Shown here: one piece after another, positions 43,826 to 51,763 of the stretch
Numbering within the stretch: position 1 is the first letter of the stretch
How the letters are laid out: every line of letters starts with the position of its first letter
Origin: Dyadobacter sp. MSC1_007
GTDB taxonomy: Bacteria > Bacteroidota > Bacteroidia > Cytophagales > Spirosomataceae
DNA: 64,000 bases
NCBI RefSeq assembly: GCF_023667495.1
Contig: NZ_JAMOZL010000006.1
Span: 1-64,000, forward strand
Reading direction: 5' to 3'
Notes under the pieces: generated by a model
What the model was told of the DNA's origin: nothing
The model's input: the letters and a program-made list of their open reading frames with translations, nothing else
The model's database searches: none
Made by a program: the position numbers and the translations under genes

Positions 43826-44428
43826 AACGGGGCTTTTCAGGTTCAGTATTTTCAGGGCCTGTGCTTTGTATTTTAGCAGGCGTTCTTCGTACTCCGCTTT
43901 GTCGGTTACCAGACTTAAATAGAAATAGGCGCCGTCGATGAGTACGAAAATATTGTCGGCGGCAGTTTCGACATCCTCTACATCCAGTATGCCGTCGTTT
44001 TTGCACCTTTCTATATAGCTTCCCAGCAGGCTTCTGAGCGAATCGAGCAGCTTTTTATACAGATCCCTCACCTTAGGGTCACGAAACGTCATCGAATAAC
44101 ATCCGTAAAACAGCCCGTCGTCGAACAGCTTGTTCCATTTATTGGAGAAAATATTGTTGATGATTTCTTGCAATGCCTTCCCCGAATCGACGGTTTCTGC
44201 GGCGCTTACCTTATAAATGAGCTTGTACTTGTCGAGAATGAAGTCGATCAGCCCGTACACCAGGTCTTCCCGGTTCTGGAAATAATGGATGATGAGACTG
44301 GGGTTGATGTCCATCTTCGCCGCGATCTTAGCGATGGACGTGTTTTCAAGACCGTGTTTTTTGGCCAGGCCGTAGAATACTTTAATGATTTCCTTCTTGC
44401 GTGCTTCTTTAAGGCTTTTTCTTCCCAT
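43808..44428 (-). CDS. TetR family transcriptional regulator
   Basis: This 206-residue protein has an N-terminal helix-turn-helix (about 10-55, KIAAKMDINPSLIIHYFQNREDLVYGLIDFI) and an all-helical ligand domain. It is divergent from the SusC gene, and the intergenic region contains a strong nested palindrome (44488-44545). It is therefore the best candidate for control of the GH110/GH95 polysaccharide locus. That locus lacks the hybrid two-component or sigma/anti-sigma regulators usual for such loci. The 3' end overlaps the small membrane protein gene by 18 bases, convergently. Confidence 0.88.
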   Translation of the reverse strand: MGRKSLKEARKKEIIKVFYGLAKKHGLENTSIAKIAAKMDINPSLIIHYFQNREDLVYGLIDFILDKYKLIYKVSAAETVDSGKALQEIINNIFSNKWNKLFDDGLFYGCYSMTFRDPKVRDLYKKLLDSLRSLLGSYIERCKNDGILDVEDVETAADNIFVLIDGAYFYLSLVTDKAEYEERLLKYKAQALKILNLKSPVSLVAD

Positions 44429-44487
44429 CGATAGTTCGGGTGTAACGTCACGGCAATATACAGATTTTTACGGAAACCGGATATCGT

Positions 44488-44545
44488 GTTATCTGAACAA
44501 AAATTAATTGAACATTCATTCAATTTATAATCATAATCAGATAAC
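44488..44545. promoter_or_regulatory. Nested palindromic operator between tetR and susC
   Basis: GTTATCTGA (44488-44496) and TCAGATAAC (44537-44545) form a perfect outer inverted repeat. AATTGAA (44506-44512) and TTCAATT (44519-44525) form a perfect inner one, including TGAACATTCA. Both share almost the same centre. The TGAA-TTCA core is typical for TetR operators. Binding would affect both divergent genes. Confidence 0.75.
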
Positions 44546-44628
44546 TATTTTTTAATATTAGCGTAACTTTTGGTTAGGACATTTGCAATCCGCGAATGGC
44601 CTCAAATTCATTTAACGTAAATATTAAT

Positions 44629-47600
44629 ATGATGAAAAGTTTATCGAACCCTTGCAGGGCCAGGATGCTGAAAACAGTTCAGTTTCTGGCACTTTTTTCA
44701 ACAATGTTGCTGGCGCAGGCCCGTGCCCAGACGACCGGCGTGTCCGGAAAAGTAACCGACGGGAATGAGTCACTTCCCGGTGTGAATGTACTCATCAAAG
44801 GTTCCCAGAAGGGCACCATCACCAACCAGAAAGGCGAGTACAGTCTCGATGGCATTAATGCTGCGGACGTGCTGGTGTTTTCTTACATCGGCTACAAAAC
44901 GCAGGAAGAAAAAGTGGGCGGAAGGAAAGAAATCTCCGTTTCGCTGCAACCAGACAATGCAAATCTCGACGAAGTGGTCGTAATCGGCTATGGTGTTGAA
45001 AAGAAAGTGAACATTACCGGCGCCGTAGACCAGATCGCCGGCAAGCAGTTCGAGGCGAGACCGATGGCGAACGTCATGCAGGGCTTGCAGGGAGCGAGTC
45101 CGGGGCTGAATATCACTTACCAAAGCGGGACTCCCGGGACAGTGCCCAATTTCAACATCCGCGGTTTTACCTCGATCAATGGGGGAGAGCCGCTTTTTGT
45201 GATCGACGGCATCGCTGCCGCCAGCAGTTCCGATCTCCTACGTTTGAACCCGTCCGATATCGCCAGCTTTTCGGTGTTAAGGGATGCGGCTTCGGCTGCC
45301 ATTTATGGTGCACGCGCTGCATTTGGGGTGGTGCTGATCACAACCAAGCAAGGTGGCCGTGGCAAACAAGCTATTAGCTATAACAATTTCTTCTCCTGGG
45401 GCCGGCCAACCGTACTGCCCAAGCCGGTAACCGATCCCTACATTTTTTCGAGGGTACTGGAAACTTCCACGGACAATACGCCCTGGGACTATGTCAACTA
45501 TTCCGACGAGCATTATGCCTGGGCGAAGCAGCGCTCCGACGACCCCTCTGTGCCTGACACACGTGTAGACCCGTCCGATCCGACCAAATGGGCCTATATG
45601 GGCAACAACAACTGGTATGACTATTTCCTTAACAAGCAGAGTTTTTCGCAAAACCACAGCCTGTCGTTCACGGGAAGTGCCAAAACAGCGAACGAGCGCA
45701 CGGTAGGCTATTATATTTCGGCAGATTATAACCGCGAAGGTGGACTGAATAAGATCGCGGATGATTACTGGAACCGCTATTCATCCCGCGCCAGGCTGGA
45801 TTTTTCTCCGCTGAAATGGTTGAAACTGGATAATAACCTGTCGATTTACCGCACAGAGCGAGCGGTACCCAGCGCTAACCTCACGGATATTTACACGCTC
45901 AGACCGACCGATGTGGCCAAAAATCCGGATGGAACCTGGGCGAATACCGGTGCCGGTAACCTTGCGGCCAGGCTGACGGACGGCGGCAAGAACAAGGAAG
46001 AAATGTTTGGTTTCCAGAATATCTTCCGGGGGATCGTTACGGCGTTGAACGGGGATTTGCAGGTAACAGGTTCGGCCAGTTTCAAACGCGAACAATGGAA
46101 ATACCATTATGATTACCTCAAATATCAGATCGGCTACGGGCCGGAGGACGTCCGCACCGAGGGCGGTAACGGTTCAGTAGTGGAAAAGAATGGTACACTG
46201 GTCAATAATGTGCTTGATCTTTTTGCCAATTATACCAAAACACTTGGCGTGCACCGGCTGAGCCTTCTTGCGGGATACAACCAGGAAAGCTATGGCTATA
46301 ATACCGTGCAAGCCGAAAAGACCGGGTTGATTTCTTCCACGGTTCCATTTATCACACTTACCAACGGCGACGCCTTTGCAAGTGGTAACGACCAAAGCTA
46401 TGCGACCCGGAGTTTTTTCGGCAGGATCAACTATAACTTGAAAGAAAAATACATTCTGGAAGCAAACGGGCGTTACGACGGCTCTTCGCGCTTTCCCGCC
46501 AGCAATCGCTGGGGCTTTTTCCCGTCGGTATCGGCCGCGTGGATTGCCAGCTCGGAATCTTTCATGAAAGACGCGTTGCATTTTATTCCGACATTTAAAC
46601 TGAGGGCATCGTATGGCGACCTCGGTAATCAGAATGTCCCTTATTATAGTTTCAGGCAGACATTGCCAGCGGGGCCGTCGGACTATCTGTTCAACGGCAG
46701 CAAGCCTACGGTCATTACCAGCGCGCCATCGCTGAGGATCGATCCGGCTAACTACACATGGGAGCGGGTTTCGACGCTTAATTTCGGTGCGGATATGGGC
46801 CTGCTCAAAGACCGTCTCACGCTCGGGTTCGACTACTATATCCGCAACACGAAGGATATGCTGACGGGAGGTGAAGAACTTCCAGGTGTTCTCGGTACGA
46901 ACGTGCCAAGCCAGAATGCGGCCGACTTGCAAACCAAAGGAATGGAGTTGACAATCGGTTTCAATGATTCCTATAATGTGGGCTCCAAGCCTTTGTCGTT
47001 CAATGCAAAGCTGATCCTGTCGGATTCGCGCTCGCGCATTACCCGCTTTAAAAATGACCAGGAGCTTTTCTCGTCTTTCCGCAAAGGGCAGGAGCTGGGC
47101 GAAATATGGGGCCTGACCAACGATGGTTTGTTCAAAAATGCCGATGAGATCAGCAAACTCGATGAAACGGACATCGTACCCTGGGGAGCATTGGCCATTG
47201 TGCCGGGCTGGCCGAAATACAAGGATCTCGATGGCGACGGACGCATTACGCAGGGCCTTTCCAAAAAAGATCCCAAGGACCTTTCGGTGATCGGAAATAC
47301 GACGCCGCGCTATCGCATTGGCCTCAATTTGAATGCGGATTGGAACGGGTTTGATATTTCCGCTGTGTTCCAGGGTGTTCTGAAAGCGGATTATTACCCA
47401 CGTCATTACCTGTTCTGGGGGCCTTACCAGCAGCCTTACGCCAACGTTTATCCCTGGAACCTCGATTTCTACCGCGGCGAGGCCGATTCTGACCAGGATA
47501 GGGCCAAGCATTCGGCTTCCTACATCGCGGCCGGGCTCGCGGACGCGAACACCGATGCCGATTTTCCTGTGATGCAATCGTGGCTGGCGGATGCCAACTA

Positions 47601-47886
47601 CGGCTCGGGGCTAGACATTCCCCAAACCAAATACCTGCAAAATGCCGCCTACCTGCGTGTAAAGAACCTGACGATCGGTTATTCGCTGCCTTCTGAACTG
47701 CTCCGTAAGCACAGTATCAGCCGTTTCCGGGTGTTTGTGACGGGCGAGAACGTATTTGAATTTTCCAAGATCAAAAAATATTTTGATCCGGAAGTCATCA
47801 CTTCGAGCAACACTTTCGGTAGTTCTAATGGGTTTTCGTACCCTTTCCAGCGCAAGTTTGCAGTGGGTGTTAACGTCGAATTTTGA
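44629..47886 (+). CDS. SusC/RagA family TonB-linked outer-membrane transporter (GH110/GH95 locus)
   Basis: The protein of about 1085 residues has a signal peptide (MLKTVQFLALFSTMLLAQARAQ region), a carboxypeptidase-like domain (about 35-110), the TonB-box-like LDEVVVIGYGVEKKVNITGAV, a plug domain (with FNIRGFTSINGGEPLFVIDGIAA) and a long barrel. It imports oligosaccharides captured by the SusD encoded 25 bases downstream. The start is uncertain (44596, 44629 or 44632). I prefer 44629 because of the AT-rich sequence before it. It is divergent from tetR and likely repressed by it. Confidence 0.93.
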   Translation: MMKSLSNPCRARMLKTVQFLALFSTMLLAQARAQTTGVSGKVTDGNESLPGVNVLIKGSQKGTITNQKGEYSLDGINAADVLVFSYIGYKTQEEKVGGRKEISVSLQPDNANLDEVVVIGYGVEKKVNITGAVDQIAGKQFEARPMANVMQGLQGASPGLNITYQSGTPGTVPNFNIRGFTSINGGEPLFVIDGIAAASSSDLLRLNPSDIASFSVLRDAASAAIYGARAAFGVVLITTKQGGRGKQAISYNNFFSWGRPTVLPKPVTDPYIFSRVLETSTDNTPWDYVNYSDEHYAWAKQRSDDPSVPDTRVDPSDPTKWAYMGNNNWYDYFLNKQSFSQNHSLSFTGSAKTANERTVGYYISADYNREGGLNKIADDYWNRYSSRARLDFSPLKWLKLDNNLSIYRTERAVPSANLTDIYTLRPTDVAKNPDGTWANTGAGNLAARLTDGGKNKEEMFGFQNIFRGIVTALNGDLQVTGSASFKREQWKYHYDYLKYQIGYGPEDVRTEGGNGSVVEKNGTLVNNVLDLFANYTKTLGVHRLSLLAGYNQESYGYNTVQAEKTGLISSTVPFITLTNGDAFASGNDQSYATRSFFGRINYNLKEKYILEANGRYDGSSRFPASNRWGFFPSVSAAWIASSESFMKDALHFIPTFKLRASYGDLGNQNVPYYSFRQTLPAGPSDYLFNGSKPTVITSAPSLRIDPANYTWERVSTLNFGADMGLLKDRLTLGFDYYIRNTKDMLTGGEELPGVLGTNVPSQNAADLQTKGMELTIGFNDSYNVGSKPLSFNAKLILSDSRSRITRFKNDQELFSSFRKGQELGEIWGLTNDGLFKNADEISKLDETDIVPWGALAIVPGWPKYKDLDGDGRITQGLSKKDPKDLSVIGNTTPRYRIGLNLNADWNGFDISAVFQGVLKADYYPRHYLFWGPYQQPYANVYPWNLDFYRGEADSDQDRAKHSASYIAAGLADANTDADFPVMQSWLADANYGSGLDIPQTKYLQNAAYLRVKNLTIGYSLPSELLRKHSISRFRVFVTGENVFEFSKIKKYFDPEVITSSNTFGSSNGFSYPFQRKFAVGVNVEF

Positions 47887-47911
47887 TCAAACATTTTCAT
47901 CAGTATTGACA

Positions 47912-49702
47912 ATGAAAAAGCATATATTATTACTTGCATTGATGGTGTCGGCCACCGCCTGTCAGGAGGATTTTCTTGAAAAATACCCGCAGACATCGAT
48001 ATCGCCTGAGATATTTTTTAGCACCGAAGAAGACCTGGCCCTGTACGTGAATGGGTTGCTGGATATGCCAGGCAGCAGTTCCTACCTGGGCGACCAGGAC
48101 ACCGACAATGCCGCGACTACTGGCGCCGTAGAGCTTAAAGTGATCATGACCGGTACGCCCAGCTCACAGACGATCACCGGCGGGTGGGACTGGAGCCGCT
48201 TGCGGAACGTGAACTACTTTTTGGATAACTACCAGAAAGCCAAGGTATCACCACAAGTTAAAGCACATTATGCCGGATTGGCACGCTACTACCGGGCCCA
48301 GTTTTACATCGGCAAAGTAGCCCGCTTTTCGGATGTTCCATGGTTTTCTAAAACACTAAATCCCGGCGACGAAGCGCTGTACAAAACGCAGGACCCGCGT
48401 GCCATGGTGATGGACAGCGTCATGGCTGACCTGGCTTATGCGGCTGCAAATGTGAACGAAAGCGTTCCTGCCGGTACACCCGGAAAATGGGCAGTAATGA
48501 CCGAGTATGCAAGGGCAGCCTTGTATGAAGGTACCTACCGCAAATATCACCCCGAACTGAACTTGTCGGGAACGGCAGCGAAGTTCCTGGAAACAGCTGC
48601 AACGGTTTCAGGTGAGATTATCGCTTCCGGCAAATTTGGAATTTATAATACCGGCAAACCTGCGCAGGATTACGCAGCATTGTTTACCTCCCAGGATTTA
48701 TCCAAAAACACGGAGGTAATCCTGATGAATGCATACGATCGGGAGAAAAAGAAGGATGGAAGTGTAAATAGCACCGTTTTTGGCGACTATGAGCAAGCGC
48801 CTGCACGTGACCTCGTGCAGACTTATTTGATGAAAGACGGCTCCCGGTTTACCGATATTCAAGGATATCAGCAGTTCGGATTTGTAAAGGAATTTGAAAA
48901 CCGTGATCCACGCCTTGCTCAGACGCTCGTGTATCCGGGCTGGGTGCGTGTGCCTGACGCGGCGCCTTATATCCAACGGTTGAACAAAAACTTCACCGGT
49001 TACCATCAGCTGAAAGGATATATGAACACGGCCGATAACAATGTGCAGAACGGTGCGGATTTCCCGGTCTACCGATATGCGGAGGTTCTGCTTACTTATG
49101 CGGAGGCAAAGGCGGAGCTGGGTACGCTCACCCAGGACGACCTGGACAAATCGGTGAACCTGCTCCGGAAACGTGCGGGGTTACCTGATCTAAAACTGGC
49201 GGCTGCCAACGCGACGCCTGATCTGGTCCTTGCCGAAAAATATCCAAATGTAGCAGGCGCAAACCGTGGCGTGATCCTCGAAATCCGTCGTGAAAGAAGG
49301 GTGGAATTTGCATTTGAGAACCAGCGTTTTCAAGATATTATGCGTTGGAAGGCCGGAAAGTTGCTGACGAAGATCCCGGAAGGAATGTATTTTTCGGGGT
49401 TAGGTAAATTTGATCTGACCGGCGACGGCGTTGAGGACATTAAGCTGATCGATAAAGGGACGTCCATTCCTGCGGAGAAGGATAAGGAAAAGAACAAACT
49501 GGGCGTGACGCTCATTTATTACCGGGCTGGCGCTATCGGGGAAGACGCGACGGTTTACCTGAAAAACGGTGCAAACGGCGGGCCGATGATCACCGAAACC
49601 GCTGTGCGTACGTTTGATGATCCGAAATATTACTATCGTCCCATCCCGCGTAAGGAAATGCTGCTCAACCCGAAATTAAAACAGGTTTTTGGCTGGCAAT
49701 AG
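47912..49702 (+). CDS. RagB/SusD family lipoprotein (GH110/GH95 locus)
   Basis: This 596-residue protein has a lipoprotein signal ending SATAC and the SusD fold, with EDFLEKYPQTSISPE at the mature start, FPVYRYAEVLLTYAEAKAELG and ILEIRRERRVEFAFENQRFQDIMRWK. It should bind the glycan at the cell surface and feed its SusC partner. The frame is open from 47756 inside susC, but the ATG at 47912 gives a proper lipoprotein signal. A hairpin follows the stop at 49744. Confidence 0.93.
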   Translation: MKKHILLLALMVSATACQEDFLEKYPQTSISPEIFFSTEEDLALYVNGLLDMPGSSSYLGDQDTDNAATTGAVELKVIMTGTPSSQTITGGWDWSRLRNVNYFLDNYQKAKVSPQVKAHYAGLARYYRAQFYIGKVARFSDVPWFSKTLNPGDEALYKTQDPRAMVMDSVMADLAYAAANVNESVPAGTPGKWAVMTEYARAALYEGTYRKYHPELNLSGTAAKFLETAATVSGEIIASGKFGIYNTGKPAQDYAALFTSQDLSKNTEVILMNAYDREKKKDGSVNSTVFGDYEQAPARDLVQTYLMKDGSRFTDIQGYQQFGFVKEFENRDPRLAQTLVYPGWVRVPDAAPYIQRLNKNFTGYHQLKGYMNTADNNVQNGADFPVYRYAEVLLTYAEAKAELGTLTQDDLDKSVNLLRKRAGLPDLKLAAANATPDLVLAEKYPNVAGANRGVILEIRRERRVEFAFENQRFQDIMRWKAGKLLTKIPEGMYFSGLGKFDLTGDGVEDIKLIDKGTSIPAEKDKEKNKLGVTLIYYRAGAIGEDATVYLKNGANGGPMITETAVRTFDDPKYYYRPIPRKEMLLNPKLKQVFGWQ

Positions 49703-49743
49703 CCGAAATGCCCGATAGCGTCATTTTATAATTCAGGGAAAAT

Positions 49744-49783
49744 AAAGCCCGGCAAAAGACTTTACGTCGGATTGCCGGGCTTT
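49744..49783 (+). terminator. Hairpin after the susC/susD pair
   Basis: AAAGCCCGGCAA (49744-49755) pairs perfectly with TTGCCGGGCTTT (49772-49783), with a 16-base loop. Only three T end the stem, so it could attenuate rather than fully stop transcription into the GH110 gene. Confidence 0.65.
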
Positions 49784-49822
49784 AATAATATTGGATAAAT
49801 GCAAATAGATAGCTGGTTTTCC

Positions 49823-49830
49823 TAATTTTG
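49823..49830 (+). promoter_or_regulatory. -7 box of the GH110 gene
   Basis: TAATTTTG matches TAnnTTTG. It lies 51 bases before the ATG at 49881. This suggests the two hydrolase genes can be transcribed apart from susCD. Confidence 0.55.
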
Positions 49831-49880
49831 GCATTCCGGCAATATTTTGCTGTCGGATGCATTGATAATTTATCCAGTCC

Positions 49881-51722
49881 ATGTTTTTTTGCCTAAACCC
49901 GCTCCGGCCATTTTTTACTTTCCTGTCCTTTGTCTTAATCGCTTTTCAGCCGGTTTTTGCGCAATCCGTTTCAGTCGCTGATTTTGGCATCAAACCCGAC
50001 ACTTATGGAAATGTTACGGCGCGTGTGCAGTCAGTGATAGACCGCGCAGTCCGTAGCGGAGCGAAAACGTTGGTTTTTCCGAAAGGGCGTTACGATTTCT
50101 GGCCCGACGGTGCCACGAAAACCCCGTACTTTATTTCAAATACCTCCACAGAGCAGGAAGATTCGGCGAAGGTCCGGACGATCGGGATGCTGTTCAAAAA
50201 TGCGCGGAACCTTACCATTGAAGGAAATGGCGCATTGTTCATGTTTCATGGGAAAATGACCACCATTGTCCTTGACCATTGTGAAAATGTCAAACTGCAC
50301 GACATCCACGTCGATTTTGAAAGGCCGACCATGTCCGAAATGCGCTATACGAACGTTTCAAACGGAAGCGTAGAGCTGGATATTCATCGGGATACGCGTT
50401 ATGCTATTAACAACCAACAACTTGTGTGGTTCGGGGAAGGCTGGAAAACCAGTCATTTTCACGCAGTGGAATACGATACCACATTAAAAACAATGCGGTA
50501 CAGCGACTGGAAAACCTTTAATGCAAGCAAAGCAACCGAATTGCGGCCTGGCGTTGTCCGTTTTGAAACACCCCAAAATTTCAAACCAAAATCAGGCAAT
50601 ATCCTGACCGTAAGGGATATCATCCGGGACCAGGTCGGGATGTTGATTTTGGAGAGCCGGAATGTGACGCTCGAAGATGTGGGAATGCATTATATGCACG
50701 GTCTAGGGATCGTAAGCCAGTACACCTGGAACGTCACCATGCGGCGCGTTACCTGTGCGCCAAGGCCGGAAACCGGCCGCATTATAGCGTCGTCGGCCGA
50801 TTTTATGCATTTTTCAGGATGCCGGGGCAAGGTTAGCATTGAGGACAGCAAGTTCTCGGGAGCCCACGACGACCCGATTAATGTACATGGGACAAATCTC
50901 CGCATAACGCAAAAACTGGATGCCAACCGGCTGAAATTGAGGTTTATGCACGGACAGAGCTATGGGTTTAATGCGTTTTTTCCGGGCGATACGGTTGCAT
51001 TCGTGCACGCGGCGACCATGCAGCGTTTTGTGCCGGGCGTAGTAAAAGCGGTAGAGCGCCTCAGCGACCGGGAGGTTGCAGTCACATTTGAAGAAGCCGT
51101 CCCGGAAAAGCTGGAAGAGCACGATTGCGTCGAAAACATGACCTGGACGCCGGAAGTGGATATTAGAGGCTGCCACTTCACACGTACCAACACGCGCGGC
51201 ATGTTGCTTACGACCCCGCGGAAGGTCGTTGTGGAGCATAATGTATTTTTCAGAACGGGTATGAGCGCAGTTTTGATCGAAGCGGATGCGGAAGGCTGGT
51301 ATGAATCAGGCCCGGTGCGGGATGTGACGATCCGGAACAATGAGTTTATCGACTGCGCTTACCAGGGCGGGCCGGGAAATGCAATTATTGCGATCCATCC
51401 GTCCAACAAAGTCGCCGACGTGAAAACGCCTGTCCATTTCAATATTCGCATTGAAAACAACATATTCAAGGCATTCGATTACCCAATTTTGTACGCCAAA
51501 AGTACGCAAGGCCTCACTTTCAGCGACAACACGGTGATCCGCACGAAGGAATTGTCGCCACAGACGAGCCATAAAAATATGTTTTATTTCAACGGCTGTT
51601 CGAACGTCGCCATAAGCAACCTGAAAATGCAGGGCGACGTGCTGGGCAAAAACATCAAACTCGAAAATATGCCGAAAAGCAATGTGAAGCTGACCGGTAC
51701 CAGCGGACTGACATTCGAGTAA
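49881..51722 (+). CDS. GH110 family alpha-1,3-galactosidase
   Basis: This 613-residue exported protein has a signal peptide (cut near FQPVFAQ) and a right-handed parallel beta-helix. The segment SSADFMHFSGCRGKVSIEDS followed by GAHDDPINVHG is the GH110 signature. Asp307, Asp330 and Asp331 have the same relative spacing (23 and 24 residues) as the catalytic aspartates I recall for the characterised Pseudoalteromonas enzyme. GH110 enzymes invert alpha-1,3-linked galactose, including the blood group B epitope. The gene follows susD and precedes GH95 by 41 bases. Exact linkage specificity is not visible. Confidence 0.88.
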   Translation: MFFCLNPLRPFFTFLSFVLIAFQPVFAQSVSVADFGIKPDTYGNVTARVQSVIDRAVRSGAKTLVFPKGRYDFWPDGATKTPYFISNTSTEQEDSAKVRTIGMLFKNARNLTIEGNGALFMFHGKMTTIVLDHCENVKLHDIHVDFERPTMSEMRYTNVSNGSVELDIHRDTRYAINNQQLVWFGEGWKTSHFHAVEYDTTLKTMRYSDWKTFNASKATELRPGVVRFETPQNFKPKSGNILTVRDIIRDQVGMLILESRNVTLEDVGMHYMHGLGIVSQYTWNVTMRRVTCAPRPETGRIIASSADFMHFSGCRGKVSIEDSKFSGAHDDPINVHGTNLRITQKLDANRLKLRFMHGQSYGFNAFFPGDTVAFVHAATMQRFVPGVVKAVERLSDREVAVTFEEAVPEKLEEHDCVENMTWTPEVDIRGCHFTRTNTRGMLLTTPRKVVVEHNVFFRTGMSAVLIEADAEGWYESGPVRDVTIRNNEFIDCAYQGGPGNAIIAIHPSNKVADVKTPVHFNIRIENNIFKAFDYPILYAKSTQGLTFSDNTVIRTKELSPQTSHKNMFYFNGCSNVAISNLKMQGDVLGKNIKLENMPKSNVKLTGTSGLTFE

Positions 51723-51763
51723 ATACTTTCTTTAATTTTAACCCATTATTTGCCAAAACCTAT

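Noticed and set aside
46174-47577. 467-codon minus-strand frame inside susC
   Set aside because: It lies wholly antisense to a well-supported SusC gene. Its Arg/Val/Ile-rich composition is typical for a shadow of a GC-biased coding strand.
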